Assembly: GCA_963678705.1 (NCBI GenBank)
Contig: OY783213.1
Span: forward strand, 16,930,451 to 16,994,450
Length of the DNA: 64,000 nt
From: Panorpa germanica
Lineage: Eukaryota > Arthropoda > Insecta > Mecoptera > Panorpidae
Reading direction: 5' to 3'
Shown: one piece after another, positions 26,701 to 37,300 of the stretch
Position numbering within the stretch: the stretch's first letter is position 1
How the letters are laid out: every line of letters begins with the position of its first letter
The notes under the pieces: model-generated
The model's input: the letters and a program-made list of their open reading frames with translations, nothing else
Databases searched by the model: none
What the model was told of the DNA's origin: nothing
Position numbers and translations under genes: made by a program

Positions 26701-29700
26701 TTTTATGTTTTTTAATAGGAACTAAATTAATAACTTATTATTTAACGCAATAATCAAATATTCTTATCAGTTATTTTACCAAAAATATGAAAATATTAAA
26801 GAGTGAGGTTATGATTCCTTGTTGTTTACACTTTTTTACTATTTTAATAGAAAATTTGTACAAAAAAAAAAGATCTGATGACAAGGGTTTAAACTGCACC
26901 GATGTGGCAACAGTGTGAGCCCCGGGATGTCACTCATTAGAGCATAGGAACACAGGAGGTACAGGAGCATAGGGGAACTGTCAATGTCAATGTGAGAGAA
27001 ACTCACGTTGACCGGAAGCTGGTGTCAAAGCGATCGCTCTCACACGTCTTCGCTTACGGTATAAACATAAGATCACCAGACACAAATGCGGAAGTTCTAA
27101 TTCTACATTGCTAGATAATACGCTAAAATGTATCACAGTGCTTATTTAAAATAGTAAACAAAAATATTTTGTAGGGGATAAAATAAAAAAAAAGCAACCA
27201 CACGGGAACTGACGTAACACCGAGCACAGAGTTAATGGGTAGCGTATCTGCTGCATATGTAGGTAAAGCGGAAGGGTAGAACGCTCGGGGGCTTAGGGCC
27301 CGCCATATGCCCCTCTGTGTGCATGCCATCTGCTATATACTCGCACAAACCAGGGCCGCTCTGATCGGAAAACCATCTGGTGTAACATTAAAATAAAATA
27401 TAAGTAAAAAAAACAACAAGTTAACTCACCGGCCACGTAAAATCAAACGGGAATCTAATGGGATTCACAAATCCCTCTTCTTTGGAGCTCAACATGTTAA
27501 CAGAGTTATCACCCAAGACTGGGGTGACAACGTCTCCAAATGTACACTGCGTCGTCGTATCTATTTTGTCTTCGTATTGTTTTAAACACACTCTGAATCG
27601 GGTTTGACAAGTACCGATGCATCGGCCTTCTGAATCTTGGTGCCCGCTGCAACAGGCGCCGGTATTGTCCTTGCCGTAATCATTTGTAAAGGATTTGAGT
27701 CGTAACTCGAAGAATCCAGAACATTTCACCTGGAAAATAAAATAAGACGTGTTTACACTCCTATGTCGTTCGATGTACATTGTACAGTACAAGTAAATCT
27801 AAATTATTAAATGCCAAATAGGTTTACTGTGTAATGACTTGCAACTCACTCGCTAGCTCGCCCACAAACACAAATATGGCAAGACAAGTACATTGACATT
27901 ATACGGGACGGTACAAATATGAAGCAACCTAAGTAAAAGTAAATTCACGCATTTGTTTTCAAGTACTTGTTACTTGCAATCATTTGATGTATAGATATAA
28001 AAGGAATAAAACAAACAATTTTATACCGACCGACAGCCGAAGATTAATGTCTAATGAGATATAATGTCTATCTAATGGATCGTCTGCACGGAGGCAACAT
28101 TTTACTACAACATATGTCAAATTATAGTCACATTCATTTTTTGCAATTGGCTCAAATTACCTGTAATAATGATGTGTAGAGACCAAACACATTTGAAGAG
28201 ATTGCAAGATTAAAACAACAATATTTTTTCAACAATTTGAAAAAGTTGTTTCATTTTTGTACTTTACCAATATATATTGTTAACTGTGTAAACGCGTTGT
28301 GTTAGAAATAAATTTTGGTTAAAAATATTTTTTTTTAAATTATAATCATTTCAAATACAACAAACTAATTTTTAAGATTTATTTATTACACATTATTCTT
28401 AACTTATACAAGATATAACACTCTTACATAATACAGTATTTCCTAAAATGCAACTGATATAAAATTTATGTAGTCAATTTAGACGTAAATTTATACGTAA
28501 GTGCTACATAATTGTGTATAATAAATATTGTAATTAATTTGCAAGTTTCGATATAAATATTGTCATATTTTTTTAAGTATTAATAAAAGGAATACGTGTT
28601 TACATTTTATCTTTTGTAAAGAAATGTAATCTTTTGTAAATTTATGTAATTAAATTATATATATATTCATCAAAATATTTTTATAGATAATTTTATAAAA
28701 GAAAGTCATTTAATACTTATTGGAAAAGTTACAAAACTGAAGACAAAATTATTTTACATAAAAAAAACACTGCTTAATATAATAAGGTAAAGTAATTTAC
28801 GAAATAACGCAAAATTTTTATAAGTTTCAGAAAAAGGTAAAACTGTATATATTGTAAAAATTATGTCAAATAGTAAAAAGTTAAATATTCGACAAAATGA
28901 TATCTGCCGAAAGAATTATATTTCAATAAATTTCGGTAAATAATATTTAATTTACAATTTGGAGTTTGAAAAACATTCTCTTAATAAGTAATTCCTTTTA
29001 GCCGTAAAAAAGCAGTGCTCTAATAATTTTTCCAGAAAATATTCCCGATGCACAATGTGTTGCTTGTAGAAGAAATACCACAAGTCCGCCAGTGCGTACT
29101 GGACACAGAGTCGCGATTTTATCGCAAAAACATCGCGTCCGAGAAGCGGACTGGAGACGTCGTGATGCGAAAAGGATAAAACTATTACATTAGCGTCACT
29201 ACCATCTATAGGACGTTCTCATTCACAACGAGAACCTGGATTTGTACATTGTAATACACAACGATATTAGGCCCAACACAAAAACTGGTCCACGCTTCCG
29301 ATCGCCAATCGGGATCAGAATCGGGATAATGATACGTAACTTGATGCACTAAAGTTGATGGATGCATCGACTGAAATCGGCAAATCGGGCAAATCGGCCA
29401 ATTCCCCATCCCGCGGTATAGACAATGAGCCAGGTCCAGGTCCATACCGCAGGTTTTCAGGACCTCGCAGTTTTTGTGTGTGTTAGTATTGGTGAGAATA
29501 GCTGCCAGGCAACTATCATTTGAAAGAGTTTATATGAGAGTTACGGCAGTACGCTGGCCTCGCGAACGGGCCGTGGGAAAGTGATGCGCGATCTGCACGG
29601 GAACACGGACTGTCGGTACAGCGGTCCAAGTGGTGGAGTCATAGTCAACAATTCAAAACTTAATAAATAATTTGTTCTTACCTGGTTAACGGCGATGAAT

Positions 29701-29729
29701 GTCAGAGTCAAAAAGAATATCCAATGCAT
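20676..29729 (-). CDS. Dl: Delta, DSL-family Notch ligand (spliced, seven coding exons)
   Basis: Single-pass membrane ligand that binds Notch on adjacent cells and is internalised to trigger Notch cleavage. Coding exons (minus strand, in order): 29729-29682, 27729-27430, 26270-26210, 24524-24270, 23760-23700, 22548-21007, 20793-20676. All introns are GT-AG and the exons sum to 2385 nt, giving 794 residues plus stop with no frame break. Seen: signal peptide 1 to about 18; N-terminal MNNL region about 18-115; DSL domain with Cys177, 186, 190, 202, 210 and 219; nine EGF repeats (224-252, 255-283, 290-323, 330-361, 368-399, 406-437, 444-475, 482-513, 520-551); membrane helix about 587-609; basic stop-transfer KQRRKREK. 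The tail carries NEQN (630-633, the NXXN type bound by Neuralized), IKNTW (654-658, a conserved block linked to Mindbomb binding) and a terminal ATQV PDZ ligand. The start ATG has A at -3. No paralogue is in view. Confidence 0.95.
20958..21007 (-). other. Dl: Alternative Delta C-terminus by retention of the last intron
   Basis: If the 213-bp last intron is not spliced, exon 6 reads on for 15 further codons after the split Arg/Ser codon to a TAA at 20958-20960, giving a 771-residue protein. The extension reads RWVRHSQCGPCSPPHM. From memory, the annotated Drosophila Delta also ends in Cys-Gly ... Pro-His-Met, with an Arg-Trp shortly after a block like DKRISVL. This suggests the read-through is a conserved isoform lacking the PDZ ligand, not an accident. 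The donor GTGGGT is weaker than the others in this gene. Confidence 0.55.
21007..22548 (-). CDS. Dl: Delta coding exon 6 (EGF 1-9, membrane helix, most of the tail)
   Basis: 1542 bp. Opens with CHGGWKGPLC, contains GLFCNQDLNYCTNH, then seven canonical EGF repeats, several of calcium-binding type (IDDC, VDLC, VDEC starts). The helix VVVIATVSTAVPLLVLVAAV is followed by the intracellular tail with NEQN, IKNTW, SQKQLNTDP and DKRISVL. A His/Gln-rich stretch lies near tail residues 719-736. It ends ACA AG before the non-standard donor GTGGGT. Confidence 0.95.
22668..22676 (-). promoter_or_regulatory. Su(H)/CSL consensus site, Delta intron 5
   Basis: The minus strand reads CGTGAGAAC, a full match to YGTGRGAAM, the DNA target of the Notch effector Su(H). 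Occupancy is not shown by sequence. Confidence 0.45.
22858..22896. repeat. Simple repeat of gacagt/gtcagt in Delta intron 5
   Basis: Tandem hexamers tgacag and tgtcag alternate, giving partial self-complementarity. It is intronic and probably neutral. Confidence 0.7.
23323..23331 (-). promoter_or_regulatory. Su(H)/CSL consensus site, Delta intron 5
   Basis: The minus strand reads CGTGGGAAC, a full match to the high-affinity form of YGTGRGAAM, in a locally GC-rich part of the intron. Confidence 0.5.
23700..23760 (-). CDS. Dl: Delta coding exon 5 (first part of EGF 1)
   Basis: 61 bp encoding RCLAGCDDTHGHC, then SKPNEC. It lies between acceptor TTACAG and donor GTAAGT. The frame is fixed only when it is joined to exons 4 and 6. 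It supplies the first half of EGF repeat 1. Confidence 0.92.
23954..24084. promoter_or_regulatory. E-box cluster in Delta intron 4
   Basis: Five E-boxes in 131 bp: CAGCTG at 23954 and 23972, CACGTG at 23979, and adjacent CAGGTG copies at 24073 and 24079. CAGCTG and CAGGTG suit proneural bHLH activators (Achaete-Scute class). CACGTG suits Hairy/E(spl)-type bHLH proteins. A Su(H) site lies 85 bp further on. The arrangement fits an enhancer but is unproven. Confidence 0.5.
24169..24177 (-). promoter_or_regulatory. Su(H)/CSL consensus site, Delta intron 4
   Basis: The minus strand reads TGTGGGAAA, a full match to YGTGRGAAM, close to the intron 4 E-box cluster. Confidence 0.5.
24270..24524 (-). 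CDS. Dl: Delta coding exon 4 (DSL domain)
   Basis: Carries the complete Notch-binding DSL domain: YEYRVTCDAHYYGSGC, then CRPRNDNFGHYTC and GWQGDYC, with all six cysteines. Acceptor TTGCAG, donor GTAAGT. The last codon is split (C|CA, Pro222). Confidence 0.95.
26210..26270 (-). CDS. Dl: Delta coding exon 3 (61 bp)
   Basis: Encodes GSFSLIVEAWHD, a hallmark of Delta proteins between MNNL and DSL, then SNDSTRSD. Acceptor TTGCAG, donor GTAAGT. It ends one base into a Gly codon, completed by exon 4. Confidence 0.93.
27430..27729 (-). CDS. Dl: Delta coding exon 2 (MNNL domain)
   Basis: Exactly 100 codons, phase 0 at both ends, acceptor TTCCAG and donor GTGAGT. It starts VKCSGFFELRL, the conserved beginning of the N-terminal Notch-ligand (MNNL/C2) domain, and holds a Cys-rich middle (ACCSG, CIGTC, CTFGD). 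Confidence 0.93.
29083..29152. repeat. Small inverted-repeat element in Delta intron 1
   Basis: AGTCCGC at 29083-29089 is matched by GCGGACT at 29146-29152, with an inner near-palindrome (tcgcgattttatcgc ... atcgcg). This looks like a short MITE or decayed foldback. Size about 70 bp. Confidence 0.45.
29572..29580 (+). promoter_or_regulatory. Su(H)/CSL consensus site, Delta intron 1
   Basis: CGTGGGAAA on the plus strand, a full match to YGTGRGAAM, 102 bp past the end of the first coding exon and so near the promoter-proximal region. Confidence 0.5.
29682..29729 (-). CDS. Dl: Delta coding exon 1 (signal peptide)
   Basis: Encodes 16 residues, MHWIFFLTLTFIAVNQ, a hydrophobic secretion signal. 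It ends CAG before donor GTAAGA, phase 0. The 5' UTR lies upstream and its limit is unknown. Confidence 0.9.
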
Positions 29730-31043
29730 GATGAAGATCGTGGCACAACACGGGGTCTGTATATGACTCCTAGTGCACTGTTATCGAACTGGGGTGAAAG
29801 TTATTTCAGACACCTGCAACACCACGCCATAGGCAAATATTCAATTGGATGTTTTTCAAAAAAAAAAACCAAAAAGTCACCCCTTGGGCAACAATTGCAC
29901 AAATACACAACACTTCGCGTAATCCAAAGGTAGTAAGATTCGGCACTATTGATGTAATATATCCATATAAAAAATTGGGCACTAAAAACACACACCATAC
30001 AGTCAGTCCTATAGTGTCAGCACATTATTTAAAAAAAACATTTAAAATTCATAAATATTAAAAACAATTTTTATTTTTATATATAATCCTATACACAGTG
30101 TTTACTACTAAAACAGTATGTTATATTTTTACGGTGGTTTGTTTACAGTGTATAAAACTGAACGAACTTTGAGGTTAACTGCACAACACAATCAAACAAC
30201 ATTACACCACGATAGTTGCGAGAAGACTGACGCTATGGTACGTTACTTGCTCCGTCTATTACTCGCGAAGCGATGTTCTCGATGTGACGCCGAAGCGACT
30301 GTCTTCGGAAGGGGGAGGAGTTTAAAACACGAATGCTGGTTTGTAATACCACCGATAGAGGTCTCGATACGCAACAACAGAATTGGTTTTATAGTAGAGT
30401 ACAAAGCTTAAAGCCGGCTGTTCGAATGTTCTCTCGTTATGCACCTAGGGGAAATCAACCCTCTACTGTGTTACAACTACCCAAAGTACTTCTACTTATA
30501 ACCTATCGAAAACGATGGACAGCTGCTATGTTATATGTACGATACCTCAGGCACCGGGTCTGCTACGTCACTAATGATTTCCCCTTACGTTTTCAATATT
30601 TTTTATCTTACACCCTCACCTTGTTATTTTATATGATGCACTATACTGCGAATAAATTTGGCGGTGTGTGGGACAAGTACAAACAAACATCTGTGTTTTG
30701 TTGTATGAATGGTTACTTACACACAACACGTGGACACGCATTTCTCGGGAATGTGGAACAGTGCCAGTATCGGTACAAAGCCAGGTCAAACACTAGAATG
30801 CGACTGTTTGACTTGTGCTATGTGCAGACGTCTAGCGTCGCTTCGACCACGTGCGACACCACACCACGGCGGGTGCGCAACCCCTTCATGGAGTACACGC
30901 AAGTTCACAAACCGATAATTGACTTTATGTTATATTCAGCTGCTTGTTTAATGTATAGCATACGTAAATACTACATGTACTACAATAAAATGACATGTAT
31001 TCAGTCATTTTATTGTTGTTTGGAAGGTTTCTTGAGGATCTTG
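29730..31043. other. Delta 5' UTR and upstream region
   Basis: Must contain at least part of the Delta 5' UTR and probably its promoter; no clear TATA box or start site was identified. Less AT-rich at 30200-30950. A plus-strand ORF of 249 codons (30333-31082) crosses it, but it shows no domain and runs into a dispersed repeat, so I do not call it a gene. Confidence 0.4.
30520..30942. promoter_or_regulatory. Palindromic E-boxes upstream of Delta
   Basis: CAGCTG at 30520 and 30937, CACGTG at 30727 and 30848: four in 423 bp, located 0.8-1.2 kb upstream of the Delta start codon. This could be a bHLH-responsive promoter-proximal region. Inferred from motif density only. Confidence 0.35.
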
Positions 31044-31376
31044 AAATTTCAATATTATGTCTGCCGTAACAGAGTTAAATAAAATATGAACTTATTATTC
31101 TTTGATTTGACTTGATTATTTGACTACCAACAGCTACAGAACATTACCACAGCACTGACCTACTCAACAAATAACTAACGTTAAAATGCATTTCACGGCA
31201 TACAAATATGGCCGACCATTTCTAGCGCTAAAACTACAATTCAAACTTTTAATTGCTATATCTCTGTCAATATTTCGATATTTAATAAAATAGACACGCC
31301 AATACACATTTATTAACATCAATTTCAATCAACAATTGAAAAATCGACCACTAAAAAATGAGGACACAAGCCCATT
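31044..31376 (+). repeat. Dispersed repeat R335, copy 1
   Basis: Aligns end to end with 49778-50112 in the same orientation, with long exact blocks such as atacaaatatggccgaccat and tttctagcgctaaaactac and scattered substitutions and small indels. No terminal inverted repeats and no coding content were seen. It is probably a non-autonomous mobile element. The copy lies about 1.3 kb upstream of the Delta start codon. Confidence 0.85.
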
Positions 31377-34300
31377 GTTATATACTTCGAACTCTAAGCT
31401 GGTATTACACAAAAATAACATCAGATTCTTAAAATTTCACCGACACCGTTTTGCAGTGATAAAAAAATTAAATTTAAAACAACATCAAATTGTTACAATC
31501 CATGAATTTATACAACTGGCCCCTAACAGAAAGACGTTGAAAGCAATGCGTTCGATCGAATAATAATCGCGGTGATTGTCGCATCTTCAGATAATTTGAT
31601 TCTGTGCTACACACAGCAGCCGGCGTCGCATAGCTCGGTACAGCAGATTGCTGAATGCCGTGCACACTATCAGGCTGGTTAGCTAGCGACTGTCTCAGGA
31701 GGTGGACAGTGCGTATGTGTTCTCGGTACACTGCATATAATCACACACACACACGCATTACTTGTGTGATCAGTGATCACCTCATACCACGTCCAAGGAA
31801 CACAACAAGGAGATCTCTATGTCACATTATTGGTTTTTTAACATAAGGCGGGCTGACTGACGCGTGCTTGCATCTGCTTTCCAATCTGCATCTCCTTTAC
31901 ACTAATACACTGATACGTTAAGTCACGTAGTTATTGTTTAATTATTATTTACATATCATCAAATTCAATGTGAATCGGAGGTTTCAATAAGGGTTTACTC
32001 TTTCTTTAACATATAGAAACTTCGAAAGAGATCTAGTAGCTCGGGAAATTCACCAATTTGTCTCACCCTACAGGATTAGTACTGGACAAGACCGCGAATG
32101 AAGTTTCCAACGAAAATGAAAAACTAGCGATGTCAAGCCGTGTTTCGTGACTGTAGAATTTTTAACAATAGCATAATAGATGAATTTAATTTATCTTTTT
32201 AATCTAATTGTTTGTGACAGAAAAACGGCATTAGAAAATAAATGATGTATATCGAAATGCAAAAAATTTTAAAATAACAAATGTAGATACGAGTAAAGCG
32301 CAACTGTTGTCGCGCATTCTTATTCGCATTCGATCCCGCAACGCAAGAATTATGTATTTAATTAAAACACTAATTTATAGCTGTACTAGATTTTCTAGTT
32401 TTCATATGAGAACCGAACAAGAATTTCTTGTTTTATCTGTATTTTACAGTAATATTTAACATCAAAAATTATTTATAAAATTTATTAATGGTTAAGTTTT
32501 TATACGATTATCAGTTGTTAACCTAATAAAACGGTATTTAACAAATTGATAGATTGATGATGTAGAATGGAATTTGAGTTTTAGCAGAAAACTAATCATA
32601 TGAAAATTATAAACAGTTTGAATAAGAATAAAGAAATCAATTTGAAGGGTCCCCAAATTTATTTCTTTTCAAAATATAACTTGGCACTGTACTTGGCAAT
32701 AACTGATATTAAACAGATTTGTCTTGGTCGTTGGTCTTTTGATTTGAGTCCATTGTCCATGATTGAAATTAAATCCAATATAAAATTCGACTTCTGGACG
32801 CAAAGGGAAGTAAGTGACAAAAGTAAAATTCTTCATAAAACGAGTTTAAAGTTAAGATCGTATAGGTATTTTCGTTCGATAGGTTTTAGAATTCACGCTA
32901 TATAGTAAAATGTATCCAATATATCTCTGTGCCACTAAATAGTTTAATACATCTTCTATCGTTTGCGCTGATTATCTCAAATTTTCAAAATTTGTCACTT
33001 ACATCCCTTTGCTTCTAGACGCCTCAATTGTATCATGTATTCCTACTGATACCAATTCTTTGCACGCATTTCTCTGTATTTTATGATCGGGTTGTAAAAA
33101 TTAGGTTAGAAGGGAATTTTCAAATACACAAATATTTAGCGCCGAATTCTTCCACGTCTTAACAAAACAAGTTTAACTTTAATGACTAAAAATAAAACAA
33201 TAACATTTAAAGGTATTTGCAACAATTGGAAAATACGTGGACTAAGCTATCTCTTAAAACTTCTACAAACCCCGTAAACCTGAACTGCTTAGTCCACAGC
33301 TGATCTCAATTCTTTTCATCCCCTTAAAGACAACAAGAAAAATAACATGGATTATTAATCAAACCAAATAAAACTTGTATCATTTTTACTTCTTATTTAT
33401 AGAACTTGTAAATCTAGTTCGTGACCTATTGACCCCGTCTTCTGCACGATACTTCTAATGGGGGTTGTTTTCTGATATAGAAGGGTGTACACTGTACAGA
33501 TAACTTGTAGCGTCCCCTGTAATATGTAATATTAGTCGTTTGTAGTATTCTGTATTCATATAATAAGGGGTTGATTTTATTATAAAGACTATATTTTATA
33601 TGGATAACGAGACTTGAATAAAACGCGATGAAAAAATACTTGAATTAGATTTACGAGCAACAGGATGGCCAAGACTTCAAACCCAGTTCTAGCAAGTTGA
33701 GATCCTGTTTGCAAAAAACGCGGCACGCTGCACACTGTACGGGTGTCCAATGGTATTGTTTAGTGCGAGTCCGAATGGCGAAATTGTCATTGTTGTGTGA
33801 CGGGGTTGCCTACCGTAATTTATGATTTAAACGAGTAAGATGGCAAATCGTTCTGCAAACTAGTTGATTTGATTATATCAGCAGAGCACACCAAACTTTG
33901 GGAGTTCGCTGGTCACATTATGGTATTAAAAGTACGACGCGGGCCGCAACAACACACGTCACAACAACTTAAAGCATACTTCTATTTTCTTTGCTACTGA
34001 ATTCAGTGATTGTTGATTGCCTTATCATAGGTTTGATACCGTCACTGACTGACGCGGCGATTTGAACCGTGTATTTCGTCTATTGAATGTAAATAACGTA
34101 ATCAGTTATATTTCATAAATCAACAAACAAGTCGAGTCAACAGAATATAATTGAAACAGCTTTCAAAACAGTACATGAAGATGGCATATAAAATGTAATC
34201 TTTTACTGATAATATTCACATAAAATATTAAACTGATAAAAATAAGTACATATTAAAATCCGATCCGAGTTGCCACGCGTACGAAGAAACCCGAAAACAT

Positions 34301-37300
34301 CCGAAATATGAGTTGGTAATAGCGGGTGGTTGAAACGAGCAGATGGTAAAATTAAAATCAATTCAGTGTTTCCTAAAAGTTAAAATATTCAATAAATATT
34401 AGTGTTAAATATGTTATAAGGGTATTTAAAATAGTTTGAGAAACATAAGTAAGTCGCTACCTGATCTCCTGAAGGCATAAAGCGGAATAATAAGAATTGT
34501 TGCAAAGAAGTTTAGGTCGAGCAGCTGATGTTTTTGTAAATCGCTCCAAGGCCATGGAGCAGCGTGGTATGTGTTGTTAAATGTTGGATTGTGAGAAAAC
34601 AGGAGGATAGGAACATTTGCTTTTTTAGATGATATACCATAGAAATAATGTCAATGTTTCACTATACTTTTAAGGAACATATAGAAAATCTATTTATTCT
34701 ATAGAAATTTTATATTAAATTCAATTTTACATAACGTCTGCTTCACTGAGTAAAAACTAGTTTATTTTAGTTGGTAATTAAAACAATTTACAGCGATATA
34801 TCCATTAAGTTTTTTAATAGTACGCGTCCACTGACCAGCATGGAAAGCAGGAGAAAAGGGAAGCGAAGGAAGGTCATATGCTGTGTTATAAGCATTTACG
34901 CAAGTGTTGCTATTTAAACTAACTTACACTGAAACACGGTTAGTGATTGGCAGAATGAGTAAGACATAATCCGACTAAACAAAACAATGCCGCTTGCATA
35001 CGACTGTGTCTCTGCTTCTCTTCTCTTCTACGTTTTATTCATTAAACAGACGCTTACCGCAACTTTAGCTTTTTGAATGCTAAACACAGTTACGTATGAA
35101 ATCAAATAACAAAAGTTAACTTTCACCATAAATATGTTTTCTAAGGTTAATATAGCTTATCATGTAAGATTGTATAGTGTTACATATTAAATTGATACAG
35201 TATTAAAATATTTTAAATATCTCCAGCATTTATATAATTCGGTTAATAATAAAACGTAACGTTACGTAAAAAATATCACGATAAATAATACATAGGTTTA
35301 CGTTTTGTGTATAGCGAGAATTAATCAATAAACTCTTTTAATATATGTTTATTATTTACATTATTTTTGACTTTTATTTCATTTAGAATATAAACTTAGA
35401 ATATAAATGGTAGTATTATTAATTTAGAATAACTGAAATGTAATTTGGCATTCTAAGTTGAATATAAAAAACGCTTTTTCCGCTAAACTAAACTAAATTA
35501 AATTTACAATAGCCATTACAGTTAGTTATAAGCATTTCCAATGTGTCTAAGATAGAATCAAGTCTTTCTACTACATATCTGCTTCTAATAAATATTAATT
35601 TACCGAAAATTTAAGAAGCTTCTAAATCTTTTTAGCCTATGTGACATAATTTTTCTTGTTAAGCTTGTTGAGTTCCAATTTGCTAGTATCTATGTCGTGT
35701 GACATTGGCTGTAGTTGCTGTTCTAGATTTACTTTTGTATTGTTCTTGTAAGGGTCTGGGAATGTAAGTCTGGTTTGCTGTTTCAATCAAAGATACATAC
35801 TAAGACCTCACTGCCCAGTGCCCACTGCCCACTGCCCAAGGGTAAAACAAAACGCGACGGATAATCACAGTATTTATTAGTTGTTAATTCCATGCTATTA
35901 AATTCATTTCGTTTTAAACGCAGACTTTATTTAATTTGATCTATCACAGTTGACGAAGGGTAGATTGGTTGTCAGTTGTAATATCGTATGATATCAAGGA
36001 AACAAAAACACGGATGACACATGGGAGTGTATTGGATTGTTTACTTGCATCTCACTTCACTAGAAACGTGTGTTATGTGAACGTATGTATTTATTTAAAT
36101 GGAAAATTTTGGCAAATTGGAAATATTGTGTTTATTTCTTGGAATCATATTATAATCTTTGCTTAAAATAGTCCGTACTTTATTGAATATCGATAAAACT
36201 AATTAAATCCTTTTAATTTGAAATCAAGGCCATATGGGTATAACAAATCAAACGATTTCGAGGAAATCTCTACTCTCCTACATAACAACCTATTTAAGTT
36301 GATTTAAATTTAATTAAAACCCATTTAGCAGCATCATGCTTACGTGCTCCCATTAACTCCTGTGTTCCTGTGTTCCTGCTTCCCTAAACAACCATCTGTA
36401 GCTCAATGAATGGTTGTCGGTTGTTCATAGTTTGCATTCATAATATTTGATGTTCTCAAGGACTTTACCGGAAGCTCCAACTAATACACATCTAGAAAAA
36501 CTCTCAAGGGTGCAATGTGCAAACACTCCCCCGACTTCCGTGTTCGGTGTTATACCTATGCTATAGACTATGCTCCAGTGGTGATCCTGTAGGTTCGTAT
36601 CAGAGCAACTCTCAGTGTTTGCTCCAACTCCAATACCAGCAAAGTAATCTCCCTCGCTTCCGGTTGTTTACTAAATTTAATTTTTTCTTATTCATATTAC
36701 CACCGGCACGGCGTGAGATTCTGAACAACCACTAGTCACCATATCAAGAGACTTATTTTATATCTAGTTATATTTTGTAAATTGCCTGATATTTCTATTT
36801 ATCTGTTTGTATAATTTGAGATATCAAGATTAATTTATGGTGCTATTAAAAATTAACACAATCTGTGTTCTAAATGTCCAGAGGACTATGTAAAATATTG
36901 AAAGGATCAATAGAAGCTGACTCTTTCGTTCTTTAAATCCAAAGTCAGATGACTGGAGTATATTTCAATTTGTCGCGTAGTTAATGCCTTTAGTTCATGG
37001 ACTTTATTTATGAAATATAACATTGTTCAAATAGCCGCCCAGGCCCCGACTCTTCTGATGTTTGTATCGCTTTGCATGACTTTTGCATTAGCGAATCGCT
37101 TGATATTATATTAAAAGTCTCGAATCTTCACCGGGTTATCAAAGTGCGTTTATTTCCCGTAAATCTTAAAGGAAGAAGTTCAATGAACATCGAAGAGCAT
37201 CTAATATTAGCAAAAAATAAGAAACAAGCTAGAGCGGCGAGTTTTAATAATATTTGACCATTTTATAAATCATTTAACTAATTTCCCAAGTCTCGTGATG

